From Monosporascus cannonballus (lineage: Eukaryota; Ascomycota; Sordariomycetes; Xylariales): DNA of 64,000 bases. The translations under genes were made by a program, and so were the position numbers. The stretch is taken from the NCBI GenBank assembly GCA_004154925.1, contig QJNS01000256.1, forward strand, positions 1 to 64,000, in the 5' to 3' direction. A model generated the notes under the pieces. That model searched no databases, was not told the origin of the DNA, and worked only from the letters and a program-made list of their open reading frames with translations. Every line of letters begins with the position of its first letter. Position 1 is the stretch's first letter. Below, in pieces: positions 49,429-59,599 of this stretch.

Positions 49429-52115
49429 TGTAATGATATGCACAGCTAGTCCTTATAAGGTGGATTTGGGTGCCCAAACCCCAATTGGGAATTTGGAATT
49501 GCTGATCTTTTAGTCTTGTGATTAGCGTCGCACTCTCGCTTATCTCACATCTCCAAGTTTTAATTTTCCGGTTAATTACTCATTAGGTCTTTTAATTCGG
49601 GAATAAAGTTTTTCGTATTTTCTAGAATATTACGATTAATATAAAAATTATTTTACATATTAAATATATCAAAAAACTATATCTTTTTCTAATTAAATTC
49701 TCGAAAATATGAAAGTTTTTTACGAACTTTTGACTTATAACTAACGCGAACGTTTCTTTCTAGTTAATATTATTTTTTCGTCAAATATAACGTTATACGT
49801 AATAATAACCTTTTCAAGTTAGGCTATTTATATTCGATAAATATTAAAAATTCGATATCTTATCAAATATCCGATATAAACTTTTAGATTTATTGTTATA
49901 TTTTTTTTTAATTTTTGCTTTCCGCTTTTTTTTATTAACGGATAAGTTTATACGTTATATACGAATATTCTAAATTAATTAAACTTAAAGTTTATAATAA
50001 TTATATTAATTATTACGGAATTGTATTAACGAAAATACTATTTAAATTATTTAATAAGCTTTAATTAAATAATAACAAATTGTAAACGTAATTCGGCCTT
50101 ATATTATATAATTATATAATTATATTATTACTTCAAGTTAAAAGGCTTTTAAAAATTTATTTTTAATTCATTCGTTAATTTTTATCTAAAATTTTACTAT
50201 ATAAAAAGTATTTGAGATGTATTTTTTAGTGTATTATATTTAAAAAACTATTAATTCGTTTATTTTAGACCTTTTAATATTATTATTTTGTTTAATTCTA
50301 TACATAAAAAACTTATATTATTTACGTACTTATATTCGATATTCTTAGTAATTTAAAATATTATTGTTTAAAAGCGATGTATAATTAAAAATATTAAAAT
50401 ACTTTATTAAATTGATTTTTAATTATTGAAAATTACTTAAGTGTATTGTAATTTATAAAATAATCGAAATAATTTTAAATAACCGGCTAAAATAATTGAA
50501 ATGTTCGATTTTAAAATATACGTTTTAAATGTTTTAAAAAAAGGACTTATAAATATAAGTTTTATATTTTAAATATATCGTTCCTTTTATAACGCCGTTG
50601 GTAATATTTTTAATAAACGATTTTAACGTTGTATATTTAAATACTTAAATCTTAAATATTAAAATTCTCTTTTTTTTGTAAAAGTATAAATAAGTTTTTA
50701 ATTACTTTTACAACCTTTTTTTACTTTATTTTAGTAATGATTAGATATATTAATACTTTTACTAGTTTTTATCAATGTATTAATAAAAAATTCGAATAAC
50801 TAATAACGACTTATATTCGAAAAAACTTAAGTAATATATTTATTTAAGCTTTATAAAAGAATATTTCTATAACTGTGTTCCTTTTTTAAAAAAATAATTT
50901 AAATCGTAATAGTAACTGTTAATTTTATAAAGTAAAACTTTTGAAACGATATTAACGCAAAAATTTCGTAATATTATTATATTTGTAGAAATAAAATTAA
51001 GGTTTAATTTATTAACAGTTTTAAGCAAAATTTCTTTAATTATTTTTTTCTTATATTATTAATCGGTAATACGAAAAGCTTACTTTGATTATTTATTTTG
51101 TAATATTAAATATAGAAGTATTGGAAATGAATAAACTTTTAATATTTTATGAATGTTTCGCTTTATGGTTATTGATTAAGACAGAGTGGAATAATGAGTG
51201 TTTACCGAAATAAATAATAATATAAATTTTAAAAGTTAAACTAACATATCAAAAGTATGTCAAGCGATAAAAATTATAATAATGTAATAGAATTATATAT
51301 TAATATTAAGTTAAACTTATTTCATAATTTCTCGAACAAATCTTTTTTATTTAAGAAATATTATAAAACTATCGCGAAATATTTTTATTATTATATTTCA
51401 ATCGTTTATAAATTCTGTTTAAACCTTTTTGATTAAAATAATAATTTCTTCGAATAATTATTGCTATAATTACAAAAAGTAAGTTAACGTAATCGTTAGA
51501 TTTTTAAAGATAAGTGTTATTTCACGTAATTAAATAAATATATTTATTTCTTTTTTAGGCGTTTTTAACATATTAAAATTTACGTTATACTATAATAACT
51601 TTTTTAAAATTATAAATTTTTAAGCAACTTTATAAAACTCTTCCGTTTTTTATCTTTAAGGTTTAATTTAGGTTTATCAAATTTAATTAAAAACTAATTC
51701 TTAATTTTTTAGTGAAATTATTATAAAGTTATCAAAAGAAATTTCGAATAAAATTATTAAATTTTTTAGGTTTTTTAACTTAATATAAAACGTTTCGTTA
51801 AGGCGTTTAGGAAATTCTTTCTATAGATAATTCTTTAATTTTTTAAAAGTTATACGTTTCCCTTTTTATATAAGCAATAAATTAAATCTTATGTTATTAA
51901 TTAGGGTTCATACAGCTTATTTTGATTAAACGTAAGGTTTTGCGATATTTTTCACTTATCGTTCTAATTGTATTTAATAGAGAAAAATGTAAGATAACCA
52001 GGGTGCAACGCTAGCTATAATATCAAAAAATCAACAATTTCAAACCCCAATTGGGATTTGGGCACCCAAATCCACCTTTTAAGAGCGAATACAACAAGTG
52101 TCTAGCTACATTACA
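49429..52115. mobile_element. Candidate DNA transposon with long inverted ends
   Basis: The left end (49429 to about 49545) and right end (about 52000-52115) are inverted copies. Both start TGTAATG from outside, and both hold the block AAGGTGGATTTGGGTGCCCA (49458-49477; inverted at 52060-52080) followed by AATCCCAATTGGG-type sequence and a (T)GCAC/GCGTTGCAC end. The 2.4-kb interior is AT-rich without open frames, consistent with a transposase gene destroyed by RIP. The target duplication could not be read clearly, so superfamily is not assigned. Confidence 0.6.
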
Positions 52116-52807
52116 AAAAAGTAAATTAACCCTTACATTCTTTACGTAAATGCTGGATCGTAAGGTTTTTTTAAAATAATGAAAATAATTTAAGCGTTTT
52201 TAAAAAATTGATTTTTTACCGTTACGTTAATTTACGTTTAAATACTAATATATTTAGTATCGATTTTGAAAGCTTTCTGGAATATTTCCTAATTATCTTT
52301 TATAAATCGTTTGAAAATTTTATTATATTTATCTTGAAAATTGTTGACAAATAACTCTTTAAAATTTAACGGAAAAAACTTACGTTAAATTGAATTTACG
52401 CGAAAATCTTGCTAATTCGCTAAAATCATAATATATTATTTTTTCGCCTTGACGTTAATTTACGTAATATATTTTTCGAAGGAACACAAACTTTGGAAAG
52501 CGCGTAAAACAATTTACGTTAGATATATCGAGTTTAACAAGATACTAAATATTGCGGAGAAAAGCGCTAAAACGTAAAAAAAAGATATTAATAAAAATAA
52601 TTAAAGCGATTCTTAAAGATTATATTTTAAAAAATAGGATTATTCAATATATTAAATACTAATAAAATATTTTAATCAAAAAAAGTTACGATTAATTTAA
52701 CCGTAATTATTTTACGTAATTAAAATACCGGACTTATAATTATTACAATTAGATTAATCGTAAGAAAAGGTCGTATAAAATGTAAAAAGTAATAATTATT
52801 TAATTAA
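52116..52807. other. AT-rich DNA, no gene
   Basis: RIP-like AT-rich sequence; no recognised feature. Confidence 0.6.
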
Positions 52808-52913
52808 AATTTGACTTTAAAAAGCTGTAGTTAAAAACCTTTCTATATACTGTGAGCGCGCCGGAACTAGGTTTTTCCGGGGTGCTGTGGAGCTTGATGA
52901 CTAACACAGATAT
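52808..52913 (+). repeat. 106-bp dispersed repeat, right copy
   Basis: Direct copy of 31561-31666 (see that entry). It is broken after CACAGATA by the LTR of the next element, whereas the left copy continues with TCCTTATTCC. Confidence 0.85.
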
Positions 52914-53321
52914 ATGACGGCTAGGGGGTTTAACCAATTATTAAACCTTAGTCGTACGGGTTTATGTTAGCAGGAATATCGTGGGAATCTGAATAATAAA
53001 TACAGTAATCGTATTACGTCTCGTAATATTAAGAGTGCCTTAGGTAACGATATTATATTGCAAACGATTGGTATTAATAAGTATTATAAACTAAAGTCAT
53101 TTAAATTATGGAAATAATAAATATCTTATATTTAACTTTTTTATTTTGTCAAATCCGGCTTTATCGGTTTTACGATCGATTTTGTCGAACCTGGCTTTAT
53201 AGGTTTTACGATCGATTTTGTCGAACCTAGTTTTATAGACTTTACAATCGATCTTATCGAGCTATTAGGTAACTTGACTTATATAACTTAATTATTTGTT
53301 GTAATTATTTCCGAAGCCGCA
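52913..53321 (-). repeat. 3' LTR of the truncated chromovirus
   Basis: About 409 bp; the outer end TATGACGG corresponds to TGTGACGG in the related LTR at 55173, and the inner end ...GAAGCCGCA gives a minus-strand TG start. The first 205 bp match the LTRs at 55173 and 63045, whereas the rest is unrelated and contains three 36-bp tandem units. The inner boundary is inferred. Confidence 0.75.
53145..53252. repeat. Three 36-bp tandem repeats in the LTR
   Basis: Units at 53145-53180, 53181-53216 and 53217-53252 (TTTGTCGAACC...TACGATCGAT), with the start of a fourth. They differ mainly by transitions. Confidence 0.9.
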
Positions 53322-53403
53322 ATTTATTGGTTTATAATATGATTCTTTTTCTCCGTAATTTTCGTCCCGAAGATTTTTTTTTGTAAATCTTTTTTTTGTT
53401 ATT

Positions 53404-53985
53404 ATGTCGAGTCGTATTGAAAAACCGATTAACAGAAAAACGAAACAGCGAAATAACTTGCTTAAATTAATCATTTTTCGAACTGTGAACATGTTTGTAT
53501 GTTTTTATTGTTTTTGTCGCGGGTTGTTATTTTGTTGTATTTTTTCGTTGGATTTTTTTAGGTACGAGGAATACGTAATGCGAAACCAAAGCCTTTGTAA
53601 CGTTAACGGTCTTTTTATTTCTTAATTCGAAAACATCGTTTTTAATTACCTTAAGATTAAAATAGAATTTGAAAAGGCCGAAGAAAAAGCGGAATAAGCG
53701 TAGGCTAAGGTTCGTCGTTTTCGAAAATAAAAGAAATTATGGGCCGACCGTATAATACGCATATTATTTCGTGGGTTTTGGTTATTGGAAAAGTTGGATA
53801 AGTTGGAACGTTTAGAAAAACAGGCCGAACTAAAAGCTGCTAAGGTTATATCGGCGAAGGCCGTATCTTTTTTCGACTGGTCTAATTTGGAATTTATAAA
53901 CTGGTCGTCTATTAATTGGGAAATTTTCGATTCTGCCGATTTCGGCGTTGTTGGTAAAAGGTTTTTAATAGGCGCTGGGCGCTAA
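53404..53985 (+). pseudogene. Antisense ORF of the truncated chromovirus: Cys-rich/coiled-coil protein
   Basis: One frame spans 53404-53985 (about 193 codons) with three internal stops (TAA at 53623, TAA and TAG near 53695-53703), each where CAA/CAG Gln codons would fit. It is opposite in strand to pol and begins about 80 bp inside the LTR. The N-terminus is basic (MSSRIEKPINRKTKQRNN), then a cysteine-patterned segment (CFYCFCRGLLF... ending in SLCNV) in which several expected Cys look mutated to Tyr or Phe, then a charged helix rich in Glu/Lys (EKLDKLERLEKQAELKAAK), then an aromatic/acidic tail (FFDWSNLEF). I recall similar proteins annotated as hypotheticals around fungal LTR elements; their function is unknown to me. 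A zinc-cluster-like DNA- or RNA-binding role is a guess. The 3' end overlaps the chromodomain coding on the other strand. Confidence 0.7.
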
Positions 53986-54107
53986 TCAGGTTTTTGGCGG
54001 GTTCTTAGATGTTTTCGGAATTTAGATGCTTTTTCCATTTAATTAGGTATTAAATAAGTCCGTTTTGTTTTCCCATATTGAAAATTTTCTTTACTTTATA
54101 TGTTTAT
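53985..54107 (-). pseudogene. Chromodomain of the truncated chromovirus
   Basis: Minus-strand translation gives KVKKIFNMGKQNG..YLIKWKKH..NSENI.EPAKNL, the chromodomain pattern seen at the C-terminus of fungal Ty3/gypsy integrases, which directs insertion to modified chromatin. The conserved Trp before EP is a stop (TGG to TAG-type change). Confidence 0.75.
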
Positions 54108-55172
54108 TCGTTTTTTACCTTTATGTCGTTTTATGTCGTATATACCTTAATTATGTCCGTTATTGATTTGAATAAAAAACGGAAAAAATTAAATGGAATT
54201 TAACTTTGGGTAAAGGTTTTAATTAGTAATTGTTTTTTAAGATTTTTTTAGCGATTTTGTAGGGACCGATATATTTCAAATTGAATTGTTTGTTAGGTTA
54301 TTTTGTTTAAATATTTTTTTGTAATAAGGAAAATTATTTTCCCTTTTTCGAAAATTAATTTCTTTACCTTTTTTGGTTATAATATTTATTTAATTTGATT
54401 TAGTACGAATTTTAATTCCGTTTTTATTTTTTAATATAGCTGTTGTAATTATTTTAACGTAAAAATTATTTTCATATTAATTAAATTATTGTAACATATT
54501 TTTTATAAACTTTTAAAATAAAACCAAAATTTGCGTTAGTTAATATTATTTTAATATTTTCGTAATTGTTAGTATTATAAATTAATTATACAATTAGTAG
54601 TTTTGTAATTTAGTTATTTTGTTTATAATTAATGTAATATTGTAAATAAGTTTTTAAGGTTTGATTTATTCGTTTTGTTTATTTATTCGTTTAAAGTTTA
54701 TATATATTGGATAATTTGTAATTTAGGCCGATTTATATTATTAAGTTTTGCCAAGATTTTGATACAAATATTAATCCTTTGTTTAAGATAATTTCTGTTA
54801 ATAATCCGTATATAATAAAAATGTGTTTAAAGAAAATATATGTTATTTATGCGGTATTAATGTTTTTATGATATGGTAAAAAATAGGAAAATTTCGTAAA
54901 TCGGTCGACGATAACGAATATGCTGTCGTAATGTATTTTTGAAATTGGACTTTCTAATATAGGAAGTTTAATAATAAAGTCGAATGTGATTAAATATTAT
55001 AGTCGTTTTGCGACTGGTAATAGCTATAACTTTTCGTATAGCTTATGTCGTCATATTTTCGTTTTAGCGTAAATATCGTATTATCGTATGATTTTTTGTA
55101 CCGTTAATTTTATTCTAAGAAAGGAATATGTACGTTAAAGCCGTTTTAGGGTTTTGTAAATTCTTGGATATC

Positions 55173-55518
55173 TGTGACGGCTATGCGGTTTAACCAACTA
55201 TTAAACCTTAAGTCGACGGGTTTATGTTGGCAGGAGTATCGTGGGAATCTGAGCAATAAATACAGTAATCGTATTACGTCTCGTAATACCAAAGGTGCCT
55301 TAGGTAACGATGTTATATTGCAAACGATTAGTATTAATAAGTATTATAAACTAAAGTTATTTAAATTATGGAAGTAATAAGCATATATATCCTGATTTCT
55401 TTATTACTATTTATTTTTGCTTAATAAAGCTTTACTAAGCGGTTACTTAATGTTGCTTAATCGTACTTAGTTATGCTTAATCGTGCTCAGTTAAGACCCG
55501 CTAAGCACTGATTACGCA
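55173..55518 (-). repeat. 3' LTR of the chromovirus
   Basis: 346 bp, outer end TGTGACGG, inner end ...GATTACGCA, followed by ACCCCAGC, whose complement is a plausible polypurine tract. Contains short GCTTAATCGT(G/A)CT-type tandem units near 55450-55495. Confidence 0.88.
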
Positions 55519-55542
55519 ACCCCAGCTAGCTTAAGTTGTAAC

Positions 55543-56217
55543 ATGATCTCCTTTTTCCCCAAATCTTACCCTTACAATTTTTCTTTTTCTTCTAATAAAC
55601 CTTTTTCCCTTAAGATTTCGGCCCGCGTTATTAAAAATCGTCGTCAAGTTCCTTCGTGCATCACGCGACGTCAAAATTTGCCTTTTATTTTTAACGACTT
55701 CAATTTTAAAATTATACCGTATTCCTTATGTTTTTCTAAAGTCTAGAAATGCGAAATAATGGAAATCGTTTCCAAATACAAGGCGTATATTAAACATAAC
55801 TATCCTTGCGATAGTAACGGCATTCTCTTATCTTTCTTAAAAAATATTCGTGCCGAAAATTAACGTTTAAAATGCGAAAAGGTACTTACGGAAAAGCGTT
55901 TCCTGGAATTACAAAAACGTTATTAGCAAGAAATAAACGAAACCATTATGCGGCTAATCCGTTTTCGAAAATAAAAGGCGTTTTTTCGTTCGAAAGAAAT
56001 TAAAATAGTACAGCAAGAATTACAATCGCTGGAGGAGCTAAAGAAATAAGAGCGTTAAAAGCAGGCTAACGCCAAGGCTTTCTTAGCCACTTTAACTCCT
56101 TCCCTTAAGCTACCTGGCGTTGCCTGGCCGCTAGAAAACGTTAATTGGGACATAATTATATCCGGTGGTTCCGTCGTTATCAGTGAAAATTTTTTAACAA
56201 ATGTTGGGCGCCAATAA
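55543..56217 (+). pseudogene. Antisense ORF of the chromovirus: second Cys-rich/coiled-coil protein
   Basis: One frame from the ATG at 55543 to the TAA at 56215 (224 codons) carries several internal stops, including 55744-55746. It begins 25 bp inside the LTR and runs against pol. It starts MISFFPKSYPYNFSFSSNKP, has a basic stretch (ARVIKNRRQVPSCITRR), a Cys-poor remnant of a cluster with CFSKV and KCEI, a coiled coil (EKVLTEKRFLELQKR; QQELQSLEELKK) and a hydrophobic/acidic tail (VAWPLENVNWDIIISGG). It has the same layout as the frame at 53404-53985 but a clearly different sequence, so the two elements carry diverged members. Stops mainly fit C-to-T changes at Gln codons. Function unknown. 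Confidence 0.7.
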
Positions 56218-56263
56218 GATTTTTGGTGGGTTCCTAGGTGTTTTCGGAATCCGGGTGTTTTTT
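56210..56263 (-). pseudogene. C-terminal part of the split chromodomain
   Basis: The minus strand reads KHPDSENT, a stop, then EPTKNLIGAQ; the stop replaces the conserved Trp. It is separated from the N-terminal part (57850-57787, KKILDMRKQNG...YLIKWKKH) by the inserted DNA and overlaps the end of the antisense ORF. Confidence 0.75.
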
Positions 56264-56410
56264 TGCCTCATTAAAATCAGGCCCTATTTTGAAGGTTGCG
56301 GCTGCGCCGTAGGCGCAGCTGTAGCTAGGTAGCTTTTAGTACCAGGCTAACCTAATTTGGAAAACCCCACAAAAAATAACAAATCGTTCAAAATAAGGCC
56401 TAATGGCAAG
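56264..56410. repeat. MITE-like inverted repeat with GC-rich hairpin
   Basis: The left arm (TTGCC..ATT..AGGCCCTATTTTGAA, 56263-56293) pairs with the right arm (TTCAAAATAAGGCC..AATGGCAA, 56387-56409) with small gaps. Inside is a perfect 8-bp stem, GCTGCGCC-GTA-GGCGCAGC, at 56301-56319. Confidence 0.7.
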
Positions 56411-56769
56411 TTGTGATTTTTTAACTCCGTTTGGTACGTTTTTATATAAAGTTTTTAAAATTTATTTGGAAAATTTATAAATATAATAATAATAATAAAT
56501 ATTTAGAAAATAATAAAAATTAATTTTATATAACGCTTTAAAAAAACTTTTAAACCGTATATATAATTTTCAAATCGGGGTTAAATTAATGGAAATATTA
56601 AAAAAATTTTTTGGATTGGTACATACCTTTTAACCGGAACGCCCTTACGGCCGCAATAACGCGATTACCGTATATAACATTTTGTTATAAGCCTTCTAAG
56701 GGTAATTCAGTATAGGAGAAACCCGTTTAGCTATGCTTTTGTCCGTATAGGTTATGGTTGCTGCGTCGC

Positions 56770-57500
56770 AGCCATAAGGGCGTCTCGGACTTGGCTACCT
56801 CCAACCTTCTTATGGTTGCAACGCAATAACGATAATCCGTACGGGCAAAAAAATTGCTGGACGGGCTTTTCCCATATTAAATATACTAGGGAAACCCGGC
56901 GTACGATAATACGACCGGTAGTTATGCTGTCGCAGCTATAAGGGTATTACGGTCGCCCATTTCCCAGACCTAAACTTAACCGTATCGGCCCCAATTCTAA
57001 CCCAAAAAAACTAAAAAAATTCCTATATATATATTAATTTATATTCGATGTATATATTAAGTATTAGATTTATCGGACTTAAATTGGTTATGTTGCAGCC
57101 ATAAGGGCGTTCCGGACTTGGCTGCCCATAACCTTTTTATGGCTACGACGTAATAACGACAGTCCGTACGGGAAAATTCATAGCTGGACGGACTTTTCCC
57201 ATACTGGATACCTTTGGAAAGCCCATAGCAAAATGCTGCATACGGTGGTTATATTGTCATAGCCATAAGGGCGTTCCGGACTTGGCTGCCCCCAACCTTC
57301 TCATAGCTGCGACGTAACAACGACAGCCCGTACGGGCAAAATCATAGCTGGACGGGCTTTCCCATGCTGAATTACCCTTGGACGGCCCATAACAAAATGA
57401 TGTACGCGGTATTTGCGCTATCGCAGCCATAAAAGCGTTACGGTCGGTAAATTTCCTAAATTTCAACTTAACCATATTAACCTTAATCTTTATCGAAAAA
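56770..57500. repeat. 164-bp tandem repeats, two unit types
   Basis: Units start at 56770, 56934, 57097, 57261 and 57425 (spacing 163-164 bp), each opening with AGC(C/T)ATAA. Units 1, 3 and 4 continue GGGCGT..CGGACTTGGCT; units 2 and 5 continue with TTACGGTCG and end in a related A-rich tail. The order is A-B-A-A-B. Confidence 0.85.
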
Positions 57501-59031
57501 ATTTGAAAAAATCCCTATACGCGTAAAAGCTTTTATTTAACGTATAGGAAAAAAATAAAAATTGTTCGATTTAAATTGGTTGCAAAAATAAAAGAAATCA
57601 GTTATTTTATGAAAAAAAGTACAGAACGAAAGCGTTTTTACGCAACTCCAATTTAGGCCTCGCTAGCTCGTTACGGGGATAGCTATTTAATTGGTCAATT
57701 TTAACGCCTTGGCGTAGTACATAAAAGTACATCCAAAATAGAAACGAGCCAGCAGAGGTCTGAGCTAGCTGAGGTAAATGTTTTTTCCATTTGATTAGGT
57801 ACTGGGTAAATCCGTTTTGTTTTCGCATATCGAGGATTTTTTTCACCTTATATGCCTGTTTATCTTATATTTCCATATCGTCCTATGCCGTATATACTTT
57901 AATTATATTTGCTGTTAATTCGAGTAAGAAAACGTAAAAGATTGGATAAAATTTAATTTTTGATGAAAATTTTAATTGGTAATTGTTTTCTGAGATTTTT
58001 TTGGCGATTTTGTGTGGACCGATATATTTGAAATCGAGTTTTTTATTGGGTTTTTTTGTCTAAATGTTTTTGGTAACGAAGAAAATTATTTTCCCCTTTT
58101 CGAAAGTTGGTCTTTTTAATTTTTTCTGGTTGTAATATTTGCTTATCTGGTTCCGTACGAATTCCAGTTTTATTTTTATTTCCTGGTGCAATTGTCGTAA
58201 TTGCTTTAACGTAAGGATTATTTTGACATTAATTGAACTGTCGTCGCGTACTTTTTTGTAAACTTTTAGAATAAAACCAAAATTTATATTTATAAGTATT
58301 ATCTTAATACTTTCTTAGTAACTGGTATTATAAGCTAATTACGCGATTAGTAATTTTTTAAGCTAATTATTTTATTCGTAATTAATCTAATATCGTAAGT
58401 AGGTTTTTAAGGTTTGGTTTGTTTATTTTGTTTATCTATTTGTTTATAATTTAAATACGTTAAATAGCTTATAGTTTAAGCCGATATATGCTATAAGGCC
58501 TTGTTAACATTTAAATACGAAAGTTAATTCTTTATCTGATATAATTTCCATTAGTAATCCGTATATGTTAAAAATATGTATAAAAAAATATATACCAGTT
58601 GTTCGGCGTTTATATCCTTATAATATAGTAAAAAATAGGAAAATTTCGTAAATCGATCGACGATTACGAAAATACTGTTATAACATATTCCTGTAACTAA
58701 AGTTTTTAATATAAAAAATTTAGTAATAAAATCGAATGTGATTAAATATTATAATCGCTCTGTGATTGGTAATGGCTGTAATTTTCCGTATGGTTTGTAT
58801 TATCGAATCTTTGCTTTAGTGCAAATATCGCATTACCGTATAATTTTCTGTATTGTTAATTTTATTTTAGGAAAAAAAATATATTTGTTAAAGCCTTTTT
58901 AAAGTTTTGTAAATTTCTGGATATTTATGTAGCTGATGTTCGTATATTTTTTGCACTAAATCCTTTTGGTACTTTTTTGGAACCTATATCTTATTTATTT
59001 TTTGGTTTTCTGGGAGATTATTGTTGTACTG

Positions 59032-59235
59032 CTAGATTTTCTGGTATATATCAAAAAGTTCTGCTCGAATTATCGTAATTTGTCGTAAACGTAAATATTC
59101 TTTTTTAATGGTATCGAAAATTATATAATTAATTTTAACCAATTTCTTTTCGAAATCTGGTCGTTTACTTAAAGTATTTATTTTGCCGTTTTTTAATCCT
59201 TTCTTATAAATAATAACGAAGTTAAAGTTTGCCAA
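59032..59235 (-). pseudogene. RNase H end of the chromovirus pol
   Basis: Open for 67 codons; contains NFNFVIIYKKGLKNGKINTL and SKRPDF, matching the (D)YxFxIxYRxGxxNxxADxLSRRPD pattern that ends the Ty3/gypsy RNase H. The Asp of AD is changed to Asn. Confidence 0.85.
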
Positions 59236-59599
59236 TTTTTTTGCATATTAAAATTGTCGTTCTGTAAGTTCCCTAGTCGTAATAAATGGGGTAAAATTTT
59301 AATAATCCATATAAACCTTAATCTAGTGCAAGTTTCCCTTTAAAAAATGCCTAAATTTTCGAAATGCCATAATAAAAGCTATAAATTCTTTATTTGGAAT
59401 ACCGTAATTAAATTCGGCTCCTTTTAATTTATATAAAAAGAATACAATAGGATGTAATTTGCCTTAATTATTTTGTTATCCGTTTATTACGTTTAATACA
59501 TAATTCGAAATATCGGTTTTTAGTTTAACGGGGCGGCTTAGATCGTACATAATTAGTATTAATTTATTAATAATTATATCTTTAATATTTTGAAATGAT

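Larger units (their letters stand above)
52913..55172 (-). mobile_element. Ty3/gypsy chromovirus, 3' part only, cut by the next element
   Basis: Minus-strand element represented by its 3' LTR (52913 to about 53321), the antisense ORF, the chromodomain (about 53985-54107) and the integrase C-terminal region to 55172, where the LTR of the 55173 element begins. Its interior aligns with 57781-58920 of that element over about 1.1 kb. The chromodomain reads YKVKKIFNMGKQNGLI...YLIKWKKHL...EPAKNL on the minus strand, with a stop at the conserved Trp and Gln positions. RIP-decayed. Confidence 0.85.
56264..57778. mobile_element. 1.5-kb non-autonomous insertion with 8-bp target duplication
   Basis: The sequence is absent from the sister copy (about 54025). 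It is bounded by TGTTTTTT on both sides (56256-56263 and 57779-57786). The ends are short and inverted (TGCCTCA... and ...TGAGGTA). There is no supportable ORF; inside are an inverted-repeat unit (56264-56410) and an array of 164-bp repeats. An 8-bp duplication is typical of hAT transposons, but the low complexity of the duplicated bases weakens the case. It is less AT-rich than the host element, suggesting a later arrival or weaker RIP. Confidence 0.65.
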
